A stretch of 64,000 bases of DNA from Deroplatys truncata (GCA_030765065.1 CM060985.1:175462096-175526095), one strand, 5' to 3'. Counted from the stretch's first letter, positions 10,603 through 22,869 are shown. Numbers and translations are program-made. Notes: a model not told the origin generated them from the letters alone.

Positions 10603-10836
10603 ACTAGCCTAGCTGTGAGTGTTCAACTGATCATAATTGTGTTCTAATATTGTATTGCTACAGATGACAGTGACAAGTTATTTTATGTGAGCTTTAATAG
10701 ACTCCTTTAAAAAGAAATATGAATAACTCCAAGTGCAATCACGATTATTGAAGCTCACGTAATTAACTTTGTACGTCGTCAGTAGTGATACAATATTGGA
10801 ACATATGATCAGCTGAGCAGACAGCTAGGCAGGTAT
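10603..10836. repeat. Palindromic MITE-like hairpin
   Basis: Two arms of about 100 nt (10603-10703 and 10737-10836) are inverted copies at roughly 75-80% identity. They share GCCTAGCTGT/ACAGCTAGGC, TGATCATA/TATGATCA and AATATTGTAT/ATACAATATT, and are separated by about 34 nt. It is likely a non-autonomous fold-back element. Confidence 0.65.
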
Positions 10837-11531
10837 GAAAAATACAGCTGTAGTAGCTACGAGTGACGTCATCATCCTAGAGCACGATTTTTCATACTTT
10901 AGTTCCATCCCAGATCACTACTCACGCTGCGATCGCCCTCGTGTTTCCAACGTTTAACACGAGAGTTGCACTTCTAATAGTTTGCTGTTCTGTGAGTAGT
11001 CATTATTTCATTAAGCGAAAGTAAAGTACCAGAGTCACAGACGCCGTGACCAACATTACGATTGGCACAGGGGGGCCTCTTCCCGCTTCCCGCGCATTCA
11101 CTGCTTGTCGAGCTGTCTGCTAGTGACGTCACGTGGAAGGTAGCTGGCATTGCTATTCCCATGTGGAAGCTCAGGGTTTACGATATAATTCAAATCCTGA
11201 CACGATATGGTCACCTCAAGCAAATTTATTTGAAACAAAACTCTCATTCCGTAACACATAAAATAGAAAAATAATACAGAGGAAGAAACAAAACTATGCT
11301 ATATACTCTATCTAACAGCTTGTCTTGTTAAACACATTTTTTTTTTTGCTTTAAGTTTTTCAACATTTAAGTTATAATTGCAATGCATTTCTGGCAAAAG
11401 ATAGCAAGTATTATTGCCTTTTAAACACGTAATACACGAATAGAAGGAGGGAGAGAGAGACAAGGGGGAAGAAAAACTATATTACATTAAAATAAAATAG
11501 AACCTTCAGGCTATGCATTATTTCTGCGATT

Positions 11532-12357
11532 TTACTTTCCCTCCTATTTACTTATGGTAAGTAGAGGAAGTATTGTATTCCACCCAAAATTTCGATACCG
11601 AGATTTCACTGAAAACACATGCTTTGAGACTCTTGAATCTAAAAACTACGTTTTTAGAAAAAGGTTGTGCATGCGGGTGAACAGCATAACTCAAAACGAA
11701 AAGTCGGTTAAATACCAAAATACCAAACTTGGAATTTAACTCCAGCATCTTCCAAGGATGCGACATGATTTTTTAAGATAATTCCGTATCACGAACTACT
11801 CTTTACATGGGAAATTATCCATTACTTTTCTGTTCTCAAAAATGACTAATACCATTTTGATTAAAGTGCATAAGTTTAAAACATTTGCATGACAAATAAA
11901 ATGTATATTTCGAATTTCCTGTAATTAACCTGTGAAAACTTCATTTGAATGGCTTGTATAATTTGGTAAAGGTTAAAGGATTAAAAAATTACTTTAAAAA
12001 GAAATAGATCTCGTTAAAGCACACACTTTATGCCAAATAAATAATGTTACGGCGTTAACCATGTACAAGATATTCTGTGTTATTTGTTTGAATGTTCAAA
12101 TACTTCAACTTTTTTAAGTGGTAAGTCGCTATTCGGCTTTTTTCCCTCGTGGTCATGCAAAGAGCAGGAATTTCAAAGCCATCACATAACTACACGCTTT
12201 ATAATCTGACTATTGGTTTAGCTATCTAAATCCTTCTTACGCATGCAACTAAATGTGTAATTACAGTTCATCTCTCTTTAACAAGTTAGATAGAAGAATA
12301 AACTTCTTTATGAATATTTTGTAGAAGAGTGTGCAAAGAAAGTCATGTGAATGTAGA
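11532..12357 (+). mobile_element. ACTTTCTCTAC repeat family, diverged copy a
   Basis: The copy starts TTTACTTTCCCTCC and ends GAAAGTCATGTGAATG, with the family's internal blocks (AAGTATTG...TTCCACCCAAAA, GAACAGCATAACTCA, CCATGTA/CATGGGAAAT). It is the most diverged of the near-complete copies. Confidence 0.75.
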
Positions 12358-14020
12358 AAATCCGAGTTTTATAATTACAGTATATATTGTGCATATGTTC
12401 ACACTTTAAACAGCTATAAATAATTTTTGTTACACATGTTACGCGTTTTCAGAGATGACCACAGAGATAAAAGTAAGCTATAGAAACTCCTTATTTGAGG
12501 TTGTAAAATAATGTAATTTTATCGCAGATTACACTTTCTAGTTGAATACCATCACAATGTTATATCATTGCAGTGATATTCCTCAGCATGGACCGAGTGT
12601 TTTTTTCCCTTAAAATGGCAAAGAAAAGGTTTTTCTTATTTCGGATTTTAAAGGAGCACTTGCATAGTCATGCAAAAGTGTCATCAGCCTTTTGTCTACG
12701 TTATACCTGAATTTCCACATGATTTGGTATTTAAGGCGGTATATTACCCTAAGGCAAAGCGAAAGTTATTAGATTTCGTCTTCTGTTATCTTTCTGTTGA
12801 ACTTCTTGAAAGTTTTGGAGACGTTGTGTCCGAGTCCTTGTGCATTTGAAACAGCGTGAACAGGTATCATAAGGCGTGCCAAGTTACCCTATTAGGTGCA
12901 TTTGATTGCACGTGTTCACGCACTAATTTTTAAAACAGCATATTCCCTATTTTCTGGGGATAAACCATTCTTAAATAACGCCTATATAATTATTTCGTGG
13001 AATCGCAGAACAACTCTTTAAATAATATTTTTCTGTAATGCGTTGTACTGACCAATCATGAGCAACAATTTTGTACCCCACAGCTGCAAACATTGTTTGG
13101 TAAGAATTGTTGCTCACTAAATAAGAATGCTCTTTCCGATTACTTAGAAGCTAGTTCTAGTTGTGGATGGATTTGGAAATAGAAGTGTGGTGTACATTCG
13201 TGTTCAAAATGAATGTTAAAAAAGGTTAACTGTGCTGTTGCGTAATGTTCTAATATAGAAGCAAAAACCGCTGGAATTATGTATCATAGATTTCCTAAAA
13301 TAATAAAGTAAGGCGCATGTGGGTGTCTCGCTGTAAACGGAATGATAAATTAACACTGATAATGCTCGAGTCTGCTCAGTATATTTTCGGCCTGAGGACT
13401 ATGAATGGGACTTAAAAAAATGAATTACTTGGCTTACCTCTACGGAAAAGTTTACGTGGTGTGCAGTGCCGTGTCTGTCTCCCGATGATATGATTCCATG
13501 GCTTTCATATTTCAAATGTGTTAAGAGTGATGAAAACACTTAGCGACATAATTTGCTCTAAATTCCCTGATTTCGACAAAATAATTGATTATATATATAC
13601 GTCAGGACCTGCACATTTATTATGATACGGCATTTGAATACAAAATTAAAAGCTGCAACCGTGGAAAAAAGAAATACAAGGAAATGTCAGCAGTGGGTGA
13701 CATCTATTTCTTCTACAACAGCAGCATGGCCAGCCACTTCTAAATTTAAATCTACTTTTAAGATTAAACAAATAATAATTTTTTACTTTTTATTTTAGTA
13801 ATAGTTTGGATGGTGGTGTTGATAAAATTTGTCTGTAATTAGTAGAATGAGTTGAGAAAAGTTTCCTATGCATTTTCAGTTAAAGTATCTTTCATAACAT
13901 ATGCCACTGCATTATGTTACACTTCCTTAATTACTGCTTAACCATTTACACAATGGGTATAACAATCCGTGCCTTAAATTGTACGTGTTAAAACGGGTTT
14001 AAACCGTTCTCTTTCAATTA
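12358..14020. other. Unassigned non-coding stretch
   Basis: There is no coding frame above background and no repeat that I can match elsewhere in the window. Confidence 0.4.
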
Positions 14021-14029
14021 CTATCCAAA

Positions 14030-14140
14030 GAGCGCGCGTGCTCTACCTTCCAGATGACGTCACAGGCGCGCAGCCAATGAGAGCGAAATGACCGGAGTGG
14101 CCTACCTTCCCTATACTCAAGTTACCTTGGATTGGCAGTA
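14030..14140. promoter_or_regulatory. GC-rich patch with CRE-like and CCAAT motifs
   Basis: TGACGTCA (CRE consensus, near 14054) and GCCAATGAGAG (CCAAT box, near 14072) lie in a short GC-rich island. Similar CRE-like motifs occur at 10865 and 11125. It may be a promoter or simply a transposon end. Confidence 0.3.
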
Positions 14141-14629
14141 GCTGTGGGCAGTAGTGTCTAAAAAAACAAACTCCTGACAAGTACCAGATCACGGCCAATA
14201 CATACTAGTCATTGTCCCTTCCTTTGAGTTCAAACACTAGCAAAAGTACGAAATGGTATTTTCAGACTTATCTTTCTAATGCATTTCAGCATGAAGATAT
14301 ACAATTTTGTACACAAATATGTATGTAAGTACGAGCGGTTTGGCAATACAATAGTGTTTGTTATGTTGGCAAGAGAATCATTCATATTCAAAAACTTGCG
14401 GACTTCACTCATCACTGCACTACTTAAAAAATAACAAATATATCGAGAGAGAAAAACTCAATTTCTGTCTCCACTTCTCCACTGCGGACCCACCTCCAAA
14501 ATGTGTGAGATATTCTGTATGCTGTGAGGCGTGGCTCATGAGTGGTAACCCTGCCGGCGAGCTTGTTTACTTTATAAATTTATCTTAACACCCGGTTTGG
14601 CACTATCCACAGAACAGCAAACTATCTAT

Positions 14630-15500
14630 CTAGGCTACATAGTAAAACGCTGCTACGTTCGTGACAGTGAAGAAATTCAAAATAATTTCGACGCAGGAGA
14701 GAAGATTTCTGCTTATTTAGGCGAGTTAACTCATTGCACCGGTACGTTTTAAGGTACAAAAATAATCACATTAGGCTGTGAAGAGACTAGCAAAGTGTTA
14801 AGATAGTCTTAAAAATATTCGGTCAAGGGGAGTTCTGGAGGAGAGGATAGAAATTGAAGTAACGCCAGATAACCATAATTCAATAAATCGCGCCAGAATG
14901 CGTAATCGGAAGTTTGTAATAACTTTAAGTGAATTTGAAAGGCCAAATGCCGTATATTCGCGGAAATTTAGCGGTTTATTTCAACAAGGTAGTCTGCCTG
15001 ACGTTGCGTGGTACCCGCAATGACACGTCGACTTCTGCAGCAACATTACCAAGGTCTCTTCAACTCAAACTGTTACTTTCCCAAAATTAACATTGAAGCA
15101 AAATTGGAAACAAATACATGTCTTTTGCAGCAATAACAAAAATAATAGTCCTAAGCTGCAACACCCGTTGACAAAAAATATTTTCGTTTACTTGCAGGAA
15201 TTTTAATCACATAACTACTCCACTCCTCTCCTTTAAAAAAAAAAAAATCCCTTGGCTGCGCATTAAGGCTTAGGGCCCGTAATGTTGGCAGCAGAATTCC
15301 GACAACGGCCTCATGTTGTTTCCTACCCGCATACGGAATAATACTAAATATTCCATCAACAAAAGGGAATGCGTCTTCCTCTCACACTGGTTGAATTTAA
15401 TACTTCGTAGTAGAATGATACTTTAGAATGATTACTTTTAGTAGATGTGAGATCATAGTTAAAATTATTTTCTCCATATAGGCAGGCTCAATTTTAACCC
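14630..15500. other. Unassigned non-coding stretch
   Basis: No frame or motif recognised, apart from a 13-base poly(A) run at 15235-15247 and a short block (GCTTAGGGCC...AATGTTGGCAG, near 15270) that recurs near 16107. Confidence 0.4.
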
Positions 15501-15505
15501 TTCTT

Positions 15506-15859
15506 CTAGCAGTCTTTCCTTAAGATGGTCTTTGGAGGAGAATTTCTGATTCTTTTATTTATCTCAGCCCATAAATTCTCTATTGGGTTAAGATCTTGAC
15601 TCTGTGGGAACGAATATACGTTTTTTGGGCAATCATATAACAACCATTTCCTGAGTATATACCTGGGGCTTTGGGTCATCCATTTAACCCTATTTCTTAA
15701 CCCTGATTTCTGTTCACATTGGTGAAGATTTTCTATGGGAATATTCAGGTACTGATGTTTGTCTATGGTGTTTTCAATGAAAATCAAATTTCCCACTTCA
15801 CCTGCTGATTTACACTCCCATACCATCACACTGCCAACTTTGTGTTTTACTGTAGCCAA
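15506..15859 (-). pseudogene. Tc1-like transposase, C-terminal fragment
   Basis: The fragment begins at VKHKVGSVMVWECKS (second-Asp region of Tc1) and ends with PQSQDLNPIENLWAEINK, the classical Tc1 motif carrying the third acidic residue of the DD34E triad. Spacing within the piece is reduced, and the N-terminal half and terminal repeats are missing. The family cuts and pastes DNA at TA sites; this copy is dead. Confidence 0.85.
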
Positions 15860-16408
15860 AGTTTTAGGAGTGATGATAATTTGGTAGTAGCATTGCTGGG
15901 GAAAAGGGATTTCACATCAAAAGACACCGTAGAATCTTCTGTTGGCAAAACAAAAAGAAATGTTGAAATCAGAAACAATGCCATAAAGGGTGCATTAAGG
16001 TTTAGCCTCACAGATCCTACGGCTACACTCTGTTGTTGCTCCGCAGTTGCAGAGACCATAACTGCTCCACTTATGTAACAAATCCCCCAGCTAAATTTGT
16101 AGCTTAGGGCCCTCAATGTTGGCAGGAGGACAATACAAGCAATGCTCCCATAATGCTTTGGGTACGATGCTTGTGATGGGATTCGTGTAACATGTTAATA
16201 TGGAACAAAAGTGACAAGATTTAAATATGCTAACCACAACATCCAGTAGTGTTCCTTATGTTATGAAAGTATAATCCTGTAGATGCATGTGTGCCATGTG
16301 TATAGTGAATATCATTCATTATCTTCAAAAACTTAGCAGAGTTATTACTAATGGCCACATTATCACTAGCTTCCAAATTGTCCAACATCTGTTGTCCACT
16401 GATGGTCT

Positions 16409-17103
16409 TTGAGTTCTTCAGATGAAAATGGCGTGAGAGTGCTATCAGCACTTTTGTCTGGAATTTATAACATTTTCACATCTGTTACATCTTTATGGGG
16501 AAATTCTCCAATATTAACAGCTATAAAAGCAGCATTACAGAACATTTTATATAGACCATACATAAAACAAAAAATAGTCATCTTATCAGACTCAAAATCA
16601 ACCATAGTAAATTACAATAATAAAACAACAAGAAATATTAAAGAAATAAGAAACCTAATTAAAGCAGTTGAACCTAGAAATCATGTCACTCTACAATGGA
16701 TCCCAGCTCATGTTGGACTTTTGGGCAATGAACATGCGGATCAATTAGCAAAGAAAGGTGCAATACAACAAATAAAACCTGTAGGACAAATAGAAATAAA
16801 TACAATTAAATAACATTAAACAACATTTCAAAATATAGCAGAGACTTGATGAAGATAAACTAAAGGATAAAGATTATAAGACTATTAAAGATAGAGTTGA
16901 TATTACAAAACACACCAAGGAAGACTGCAATGGTCTTATTTGGGATGGCAACTGGTCACGATTGCCGCGCAGAACACCTCTACAAGATACGATGCCTACC
17001 TACACCCAAGTGCACTCTCTGTGAAGAAGATGTCATCCTGAACAAACAACATCTCGCCAAATGCAAAGGCCTTAAAAGTGATAACTTACAGACTTTATAT
17101 TGA
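16409..17103 (+). pseudogene. LINE 3' fragment: RNase H and zinc-knuckle tail
   Basis: The first frame (16409-16813) contains an RNase H domain with LSDSKSTI and LQWIPAHVGLLGNEHADQLAKKG (a split motif: WIPAHVG, then HADQLA). A second frame (16897-17103) has RKTAMVLFGMATGHDC and CTLCEEDVILNKQHLAKC, the Cys/His tail that follows RNase H in I/Loa-like LINEs. The element is 5'-truncated near 16400 and frameshifted around 16815-16890. Confidence 0.8.
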
Positions 17104-17109
17104 GAAGCC

Positions 17110-17640
17110 AGAGTGAAATGATGCAGATCAATTAATCCCCAATGCCATTGGTGAACAACAACTACAGTATCTTTATGGGGTGTGGGAGGTGCAGAAGCTA
17201 TTGTCTGTCAGGAAACTTGCAACATTTGACACTGAATATGTGTGTGCCTTATGTCAGCGTTTGCTGCTTGTTTATGCTCATGCACTTGCAAGACTGTTTA
17301 CTAAGTGATTGCGTAATGTCAGGCTTTAGCCAAGTGTTGTTCCATTCTCACAATGCGACTGCTCAACACACATTTAAGCAAGGGCATTCTGGGGTGTTAG
17401 AACAGTCATGAACATTTAAATCCTTTAGAGCAAGGGCGGCCAAAACAGCCTTCAGCTCCGAGACATACTGGAAATGCAACCCGCAAATCAGTCGCAACAG
17501 CTGCACTGTTTGAGTTTGACATGGGCAGGAAGAGGTGTCCTACGAGTTCAGAGTGGACGCATATGACTTCGAAATGAATGTACTCATTCAGAGAACTATT
17601 ATTTGTAGAGTTATACAGTAGCGGTGTTTAATTACAAAGA
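17110..17640. other. Unassigned non-coding stretch
   Basis: The open frame at 17142-17411 shows no family features; I regard it as chance. Confidence 0.35.
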
Positions 17641-17643
17641 AAC

Positions 17644-18657
17644 AAGAAAATATTTTCTTTACGTTATTTGCCCCACGCTTTGGGCGTCAATTGAAGTAGG
17701 TAGTTGCTGCTACGTATTGAAAGTCAGTTTGAAGATGATGTATTATAGTTCAACTGTTGGGGAGCCGAATTTGTAATAGTTGCAACCGCACGTATGGTAA
17801 ACAGTTTCCAGTAGCCTTTGCCCCAAATGTATTTTCAGGTGGCCTTTGCCCCAAGTTTAAAAAAATATTAACTTTGTAATTAAACCGTTTCTTTCAATAT
17901 TTAATATTTTTTTAAATATATTTATGTTTGCCTCGGCTGCGTCAGTATTATTGTTTTAGAGACATGGATGTCTTGGCAGGGTTGTGGTGCGACAAGAATG
18001 TAGGCTTACACAGATTATAATTCTACTTCACTGCTTTTATTAATCCTTGACATAAATTAAATAGCACTTTACTGATATAGAGAGCTGTGAGATTCTTTTA
18101 TTTAATACTTGCACTTTTTAACACATATACTATTTTTGTCTCACACGAATACATAATTAATTTCTCGAGGACACATCTTGCGTCTGGTTATGAGCACTGT
18201 TTGGAGGCAACTGAACTGTTTTCCACCGCCTAAATTTGTAGATTTCTGTATTTCAAGTCTCTGATTGGCTAATCCTAGCCAATAGAATACCTGCATTTAA
18301 CTAAAGCTTTTTCTGGTTGTTGATTGGCTATTTTATAAACTGTCACTAAAATTACATTATTGTTACTCCAATAATCACAAGTAGTATTGTTAAACTCTCA
18401 AACTCATTATTGACTCAAGGTTACCTCATTGTTAGCAACTTTTAACTTATTATTCTCACAGCTCCTACATTATTAAATTACGTAATACATTTACATAACA
18501 TTATTGAACATGTTTACAATAATATAAGCATATGCAATGACTGTTACATATATTTTACAAATTATTACATACATATATTGCTTCAAGGCGGGCTGTTATG
18601 AATTTACATATTATATAATTAGACTGAAATTATTTAAGTGCTAAAAATACTGCCTCA
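17644..18657 (-). repeat. Solo LTR, family L, copy 1
   Basis: It ends ...ACTGCCTCA at 18657 like the other family L copies. A likely 4-bp duplication AAAC flanks it (17640-17643 and 18658-18661), although the TG start has mutated. A PBS-like 20-mer, TGACGCCCAAAGCGTGGGGC on the minus strand (17670-17689), lies inside the LTR. Confidence 0.75.
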
Positions 18658-18734
18658 AAACATTTGCAATTAATGCTTGCAATGTTATGTTTCACAAATA
18701 TCTTGTATCTGCTAACAGCTAATGTACTGCACTG

Positions 18735-19312
18735 TACACTTAGAAATATTTATTCAATACAGAAAGGGCTTCTTGGTGTAGAATGCAATGCAAGGTACAA
18801 ACATTTACTATACCCTTTTCCTTAAGAAATGCTTTGAGCCTGCCAACTAACCCTTTATCTCTAATCATCGAGCTGCAATTGACACTCTCTTGGACCACTC
18901 TAAATTGTGTTTATTTACACACATACAAAAGCATTGAATACGTCTTCTACTTTAGTAGTGTCTTCCAACGGAAATAATTCTAGCACATACTCCTTGACAC
19001 TTAATTCATCATCAACTCCTGTTATAATTATTGCAAACTGAGCTGTGTCAATCAAATCTGCGCTTTCATCAAGAGCTAGAGAGAAGTACACAAATTTGCG
19101 GATTTTCACATTCACTTGTTTACTTGTATCAGTGGACAACAACTCAATTGTTTGGGTGATACTTTGTCGCAAAAGGTGCAAGTTGTTTTTAAAATTAATC
19201 AGTTCCTGGGGGAAGACAATTTTTAACATGTCCATCATACATGATTTAACATTCTCCCCCTTTTGAAAAGATTTAAAGACTTTACCTATGTTCCACGCCA
19301 CAATGTAACTAC
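18735..19312 (-). pseudogene. hAT-type transposase fragment (GTF2IRD2-like)
   Basis: The minus strand carries SSYIVAWNIGKVFKSF, then FSLALDESADLIDTAQFAI (first catalytic Asp region of this hAT branch) and, after a frame break near 18915, MIRDKGLVGRLKAFLKEKG and LHCILHQEALF. These blocks follow the order seen in GTF2IRD2/ZBED-like hAT transposases. The fragment is cut at 19313 by a family X element and lacks both ends. Confidence 0.75.
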
Positions 19313-20428
19313 TGTCCATTCCAAACCAGAGTGCCTTTCACTGAAAACAAGCTCTTTGTATTATCCGCGCGAAAGTAGTTTGCAATCCCCGCCCCTAATG
19401 GCTGCTTGTTCCCCTCTCACGTGCTTGTTGAACACTATTTAAATCTATAAACACACGTCCTGCCTGAGAATTATAGTTCAAAGTGCAACCTGAGGTAACA
19501 ATCTATTTTATAAGTCTGCGGAAATGAACATTTTACTTACGTTAATCATAATCCTCGGGCAAAGATGCAACACCCAAATCTGAATCCTCCGAAGATGATT
19601 CAGCTACCATATGGAATCAGAACTACTCTCCAAAATAATGACAAGCTTATCCACAATTCCACAGCACTGTCGCACTTAAAACAAGTTCCCACATTTTATC
19701 CTCTTCTATGTTCTATTACGTCTGTTTATATTCCCTGCTCGCTTTGGTTACACTTCTCACTGAAATGCCTGCAAAATCCGATATTAGTTTCATAATATGC
19801 AATAATGCAAGTGTCGGGTATTTTTGTAATAGTGAGTTGAATATATGAAGTATTGTTTGTTTTTAGCCACTTTTTAAATGTTTCCCGCTTCTGTGTTTGA
19901 ACAGTTTATTTGCACTACACGCACCTTCCTCTGCCATGTGAGCTCAAATACCAACTGACTAAATCATAAGATTTGACCTGAGCTGAGCATATGTGTGTTA
20001 GTGTATTATGAATGACTGTTCGCTTATCATATATCCTGTGTTATGCAAAGTGTTTATTCGGTACTCAGATAGCACCTCTGGGAGTTCATTGCTGCATTTC
20101 TTGTGTATGTAAGAGAGTAGCAGTCATGCATGCAGTTGGTATTAACAAGCAAGATACTCTCGGTGTTAGCGCAATAGCAGTTGAAAATCATTGTGTAATC
20201 TCTTAACAGTTAGTATATATCCATTACCTTTAACAATGAGTTCTTATGATAACCGCAATAAAATGTGCAGTTCTATACCTTTCCTGCTCTAATATTTCAT
20301 AATACAATACATGTATTAAGGAACTATTTACGTTGGCATAAGAGTCTGTTCTTGGGTTCGTGACAAGCAGGAGCATGTGCTTCTGTTTACATCAGAGGGA
20401 ATTCTGGTTTTGAATGGACAATAGCGAG
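19313..20428 (+). mobile_element. Family X non-autonomous element, copy B
   Basis: Terminal inverted repeats are GTCCATTCCAAACCAGAG on the left and the complement of GTCCATTCAAAACCAGAA on the right. It interrupts the hAT transposase. It is an inverted copy of 57163-58230. A short acidic frame present in that copy is broken here by a frameshift. Confidence 0.75.
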
Positions 20429-21066
20429 TAGTTGTTTTTCTGTCATATTTTGTTATTTAGTAGCAGGAACATGTGCTTCTCCTTTAGCTCGGTTAGTTTC
20501 TTGGCTCGTTCAATCCTGAAATAATGAATCAATAAACGTCATACAAATAATCTGCAGTTTAAGAACAACAACAACAACAACAACAACAATAATAATAATA
20601 ATTAATAATAATAATACCTTTCAGTTCTGCATATTCAACATGACATGTGCAACAGTGCTGCTGTAGTATGCCATGTATATATCAGACACTTAATGTTTTC
20701 GTTATATTCAGAACAAAAAAACAGGTATTCCCATTCCGTTTGGAACTTATTTTTCTTGGATGTTGAAGGAGTTGACAATGCTATTACTTGTAGCACACCC
20801 ACTGTACAATCTGTGTGTGTGTATATGCCTGTCTCAAGGCTATCAATAGATTGACTTCGGTAGTGTATGTTCAAGTAAGGTGCTTGGTCACGTGCAAAGG
20901 GAGGAAAGACACTGGTGATTATCAGTGATTATGAGGATGTAACTGCGAGTCCTATTTTGGACGCCTATGCATTAGAGCTGGCTAATGTTTAACTTAGTGT
21001 GTAAATCATCCTGTATATTAACGTGGGAAACATCCAATTTTATAAAGCTGAATGTTTTTGTTTTAG
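20429..21066. other. Region upstream of QNG1 exon 1
   Basis: It contains a (CAA)n/(TAA)n microsatellite at about 20569-20618 and a GT run at 20811-20820. The stretch just before 21067 ends in GTTTTTGTTTTAG, a plausible splice acceptor, so transcription of QNG1 may begin further upstream. No TATA box or initiator stands out. Confidence 0.4.
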
Positions 21067-21092
21067 GTTGTGCTGTTGGAAGATATATCAGA

Positions 21093-21191
21093 ATGGCAGC
21101 TCTATCTCCAGCAGAATCAGGAAAGCTGATTACTAAGCATGCAACTCAGGTGTCTGTGCACACAGAAGGTGTAAGGAAAATAAGTGAGGAG
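21093..21191 (+). CDS. QNG1: QNG1 (DUF2419 queuosine 5'-phosphate N-glycosylase) exon 1
   Basis: QNG1/C9orf64-family proteins release the base queuine from queuosine 5'-monophosphate so that it can be reinserted into tRNA. Eukaryotes cannot make queuine, so this is a salvage step. Exon 1 encodes 33 residues from the ATG at 21093 (MAALSPAESGKLI...VHTEGVRKISEE), matching the family's N-terminal LSPxES...VxxEGV pattern. It ends with GAG|GTGAGC, phase 0. An upstream acceptor (TTTTAG before 21067) suggests a spliced leader exon; the leader would be 21067-21092. The six exons found together give about 262 codons against about 340 in the human protein, so the C-terminus is missing from the window. 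Introns are 9705, 9352, 1290, 105 and 10146 bp. Assignment rests on motif and exon-order recognition. Confidence 0.85.
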
Positions 21192-21261
21192 GTGAGCATT
21201 TAAACTTCCATTGATTTATGTCCTACTTTGCAACAAAATAACCATGTGTTCATGTTCACTT

Positions 21262-22242
21262 TGAAGTAGTTATTGTCTTTACGTTATTTTTACGTTGTTA
21301 TTTGCCCCACGCTTTGCGAGCCAATTTGAATTAGGTTGTTGCTTCACGTATGCAAAGCCAATTTGAAGTAGGAGTTGTATTGTAGTTCAACTGTTGGGGA
21401 GCCGAACTTGAAGTAGTTGCAACCGCACGTATGGTAAAAAGTTTCTGGTAGCCTTCGCCCCAAATGTAAAAATATTAACTTTGTAATCTGACTGTTTCTT
21501 TAAATATTATATATTTATGTTTGCCTTGGCTGCGTCAGTATTATTGTTAGAGACATGGATTTCTTTGCAAGGCGTGGTGCGTCTAAAGAATGTAGGCTTA
21601 CACAGATAATAATTTTTAATTCACTCCTTTTAATTAATTCTTGACACGATTTAAATAACACTTCACTTGATATAGAGAGCTGTGAGATTCTTTTATTAAT
21701 TGCTGTCACTTTTTAACACGTAAACTATTTTTGTCTCACACTGAATACATATTAAACTTCTAGAGGACGCATCTCGCGTCCGGTTTGTAACACTGTCTAC
21801 AACCAACTGACTTGATTTCTACTGCCTAAATTTGTAAATTTCTGTATTTCAAGTCTCTGATTGGCTATTCCTAATCCAATAGAATGCTTTTATTTAACAT
21901 AAGCTTTTTTCTCGTTGTTGATTGGCTACTTTATAAACTGTCACAAAAATTACTCCAAGAATGACTAGTAGCATTATTACACTTTCTTACTCATTATTGC
22001 CTCAAGGTTACCTCATTGTTAGCAACTTTAAAACTATTATTCTCACAGCTCCTACGTTATTAAATTACGTAATACTTTCAGATAACATTATTACATGTAT
22101 ACAATAATATAAACATAGACAATGACTGTAATATACACTTTTTATATATTGTTACATAATATATTGCTGTAAGGCGGGCTGTTATTGAATTTATATTATA
22201 TAATTAGATTGAAATTATTTAAGTGTTAAAAATACTGCCTCA
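21262..22242 (-). repeat. Solo LTR, family L, copy 2 (in QNG1 intron 1)
   Basis: The 981-bp sequence starts TGAAGTAGTTATTG and ends ATACTGCCTCA, and is flanked by perfect 4-bp repeats ACTT (21258-21261 and 22243-22246), as expected for a gypsy-type solo LTR. A PBS-like block (21304-21323, minus strand) lies inside the LTR, with repeated GCCAATTTGAA(G/T)TAG units at about 21320-21370. It starts 70 bp after the exon 1 donor. Confidence 0.85.
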
Positions 22243-22246
22243 ACTT

Positions 22247-22757
22247 CATAGGCTTCTAATGCCCTTCATCATTCACAGATACCAATCAAAAGGGAAAAGT
22301 AAGCAGCACATTCAGTTCTTAATTATTAGGCATCATATATGCCTGGCTGGCCAGCCCCCAAAAATTGCCAAATTTGTAGACAATGAACCAATTGTAAGTG
22401 GGTCAATACCAATGCTATACCTTATTCACTCTTAAGTTTAAAGTAGAACTAAACAAAATTTATTGTAGCACTCCGCCGAGTACATGGCAGCACTACTTGC
22501 AGGATGATGGGAGCTATATCCCCACCGTTGCATCTTTGCACTTGACAGTTCATGTGGCTTCGTGTAACGTTGGCTATATTGTGGTTGCAACGTTGCCAGA
22601 GTGGTTAATAAACAACAGCTGATAGTTCTCCTTTCTATCGTGTCTAAGCCTCATACAAAAAGTGAATGCAAGTAACGAACGTCATTGAATAATAAGTATT
22701 TCGTATTGTTATTATTATTGCTAATTGAAAATAACTCAGCATAAACATTACAATGTA
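22247..22757. other. Mixed intronic sequence with mariner 3' fragment
   Basis: 22247-22470 is unassigned. About 22480-22690 is an inverted copy of the mariner 3' region at 23685-23845 (shared TGGTTGCAACGTTGCCAGAG and TATCGTGTCTAAGC blocks). Confidence 0.5.
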
Positions 22758-22869
22758 CGAAGTGTGATCAAAAAGTTTCCGGAATGACGTCATAAATACT
22801 ACACAACAGTTTGTTTTGTCTACACCCCCGCCGCTGTAACGTTGCACTTGACAGCTAGTGTATAAGTTG

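Larger units (their letters stand above)
10977..14628. mobile_element. Candidate 3.6-kb element with short terminal inverted repeats
   Basis: The left end reads ATAGTTTGCTGTTCTGTG and the right end carries its complement (CACAGAACAGCAAACTAT, to 14628). A second inverted match lies inside: TGACGTCACGTGGAAGGTAG near 11123 against CTACCTTCCAGATGACGTCA near 14043. There is no coding frame of note. Part of the inside is a copy of the ACTTTCTCTAC repeat family (11532-12357). It could instead be two related fragments in opposite orientation. Confidence 0.4.

Noticed and set aside
17142-17411. 89-codon Cys-rich plus-strand frame
   Set aside because: Cysteines are irregular, there is no signal or family pattern, and it lies between transposon fragments.
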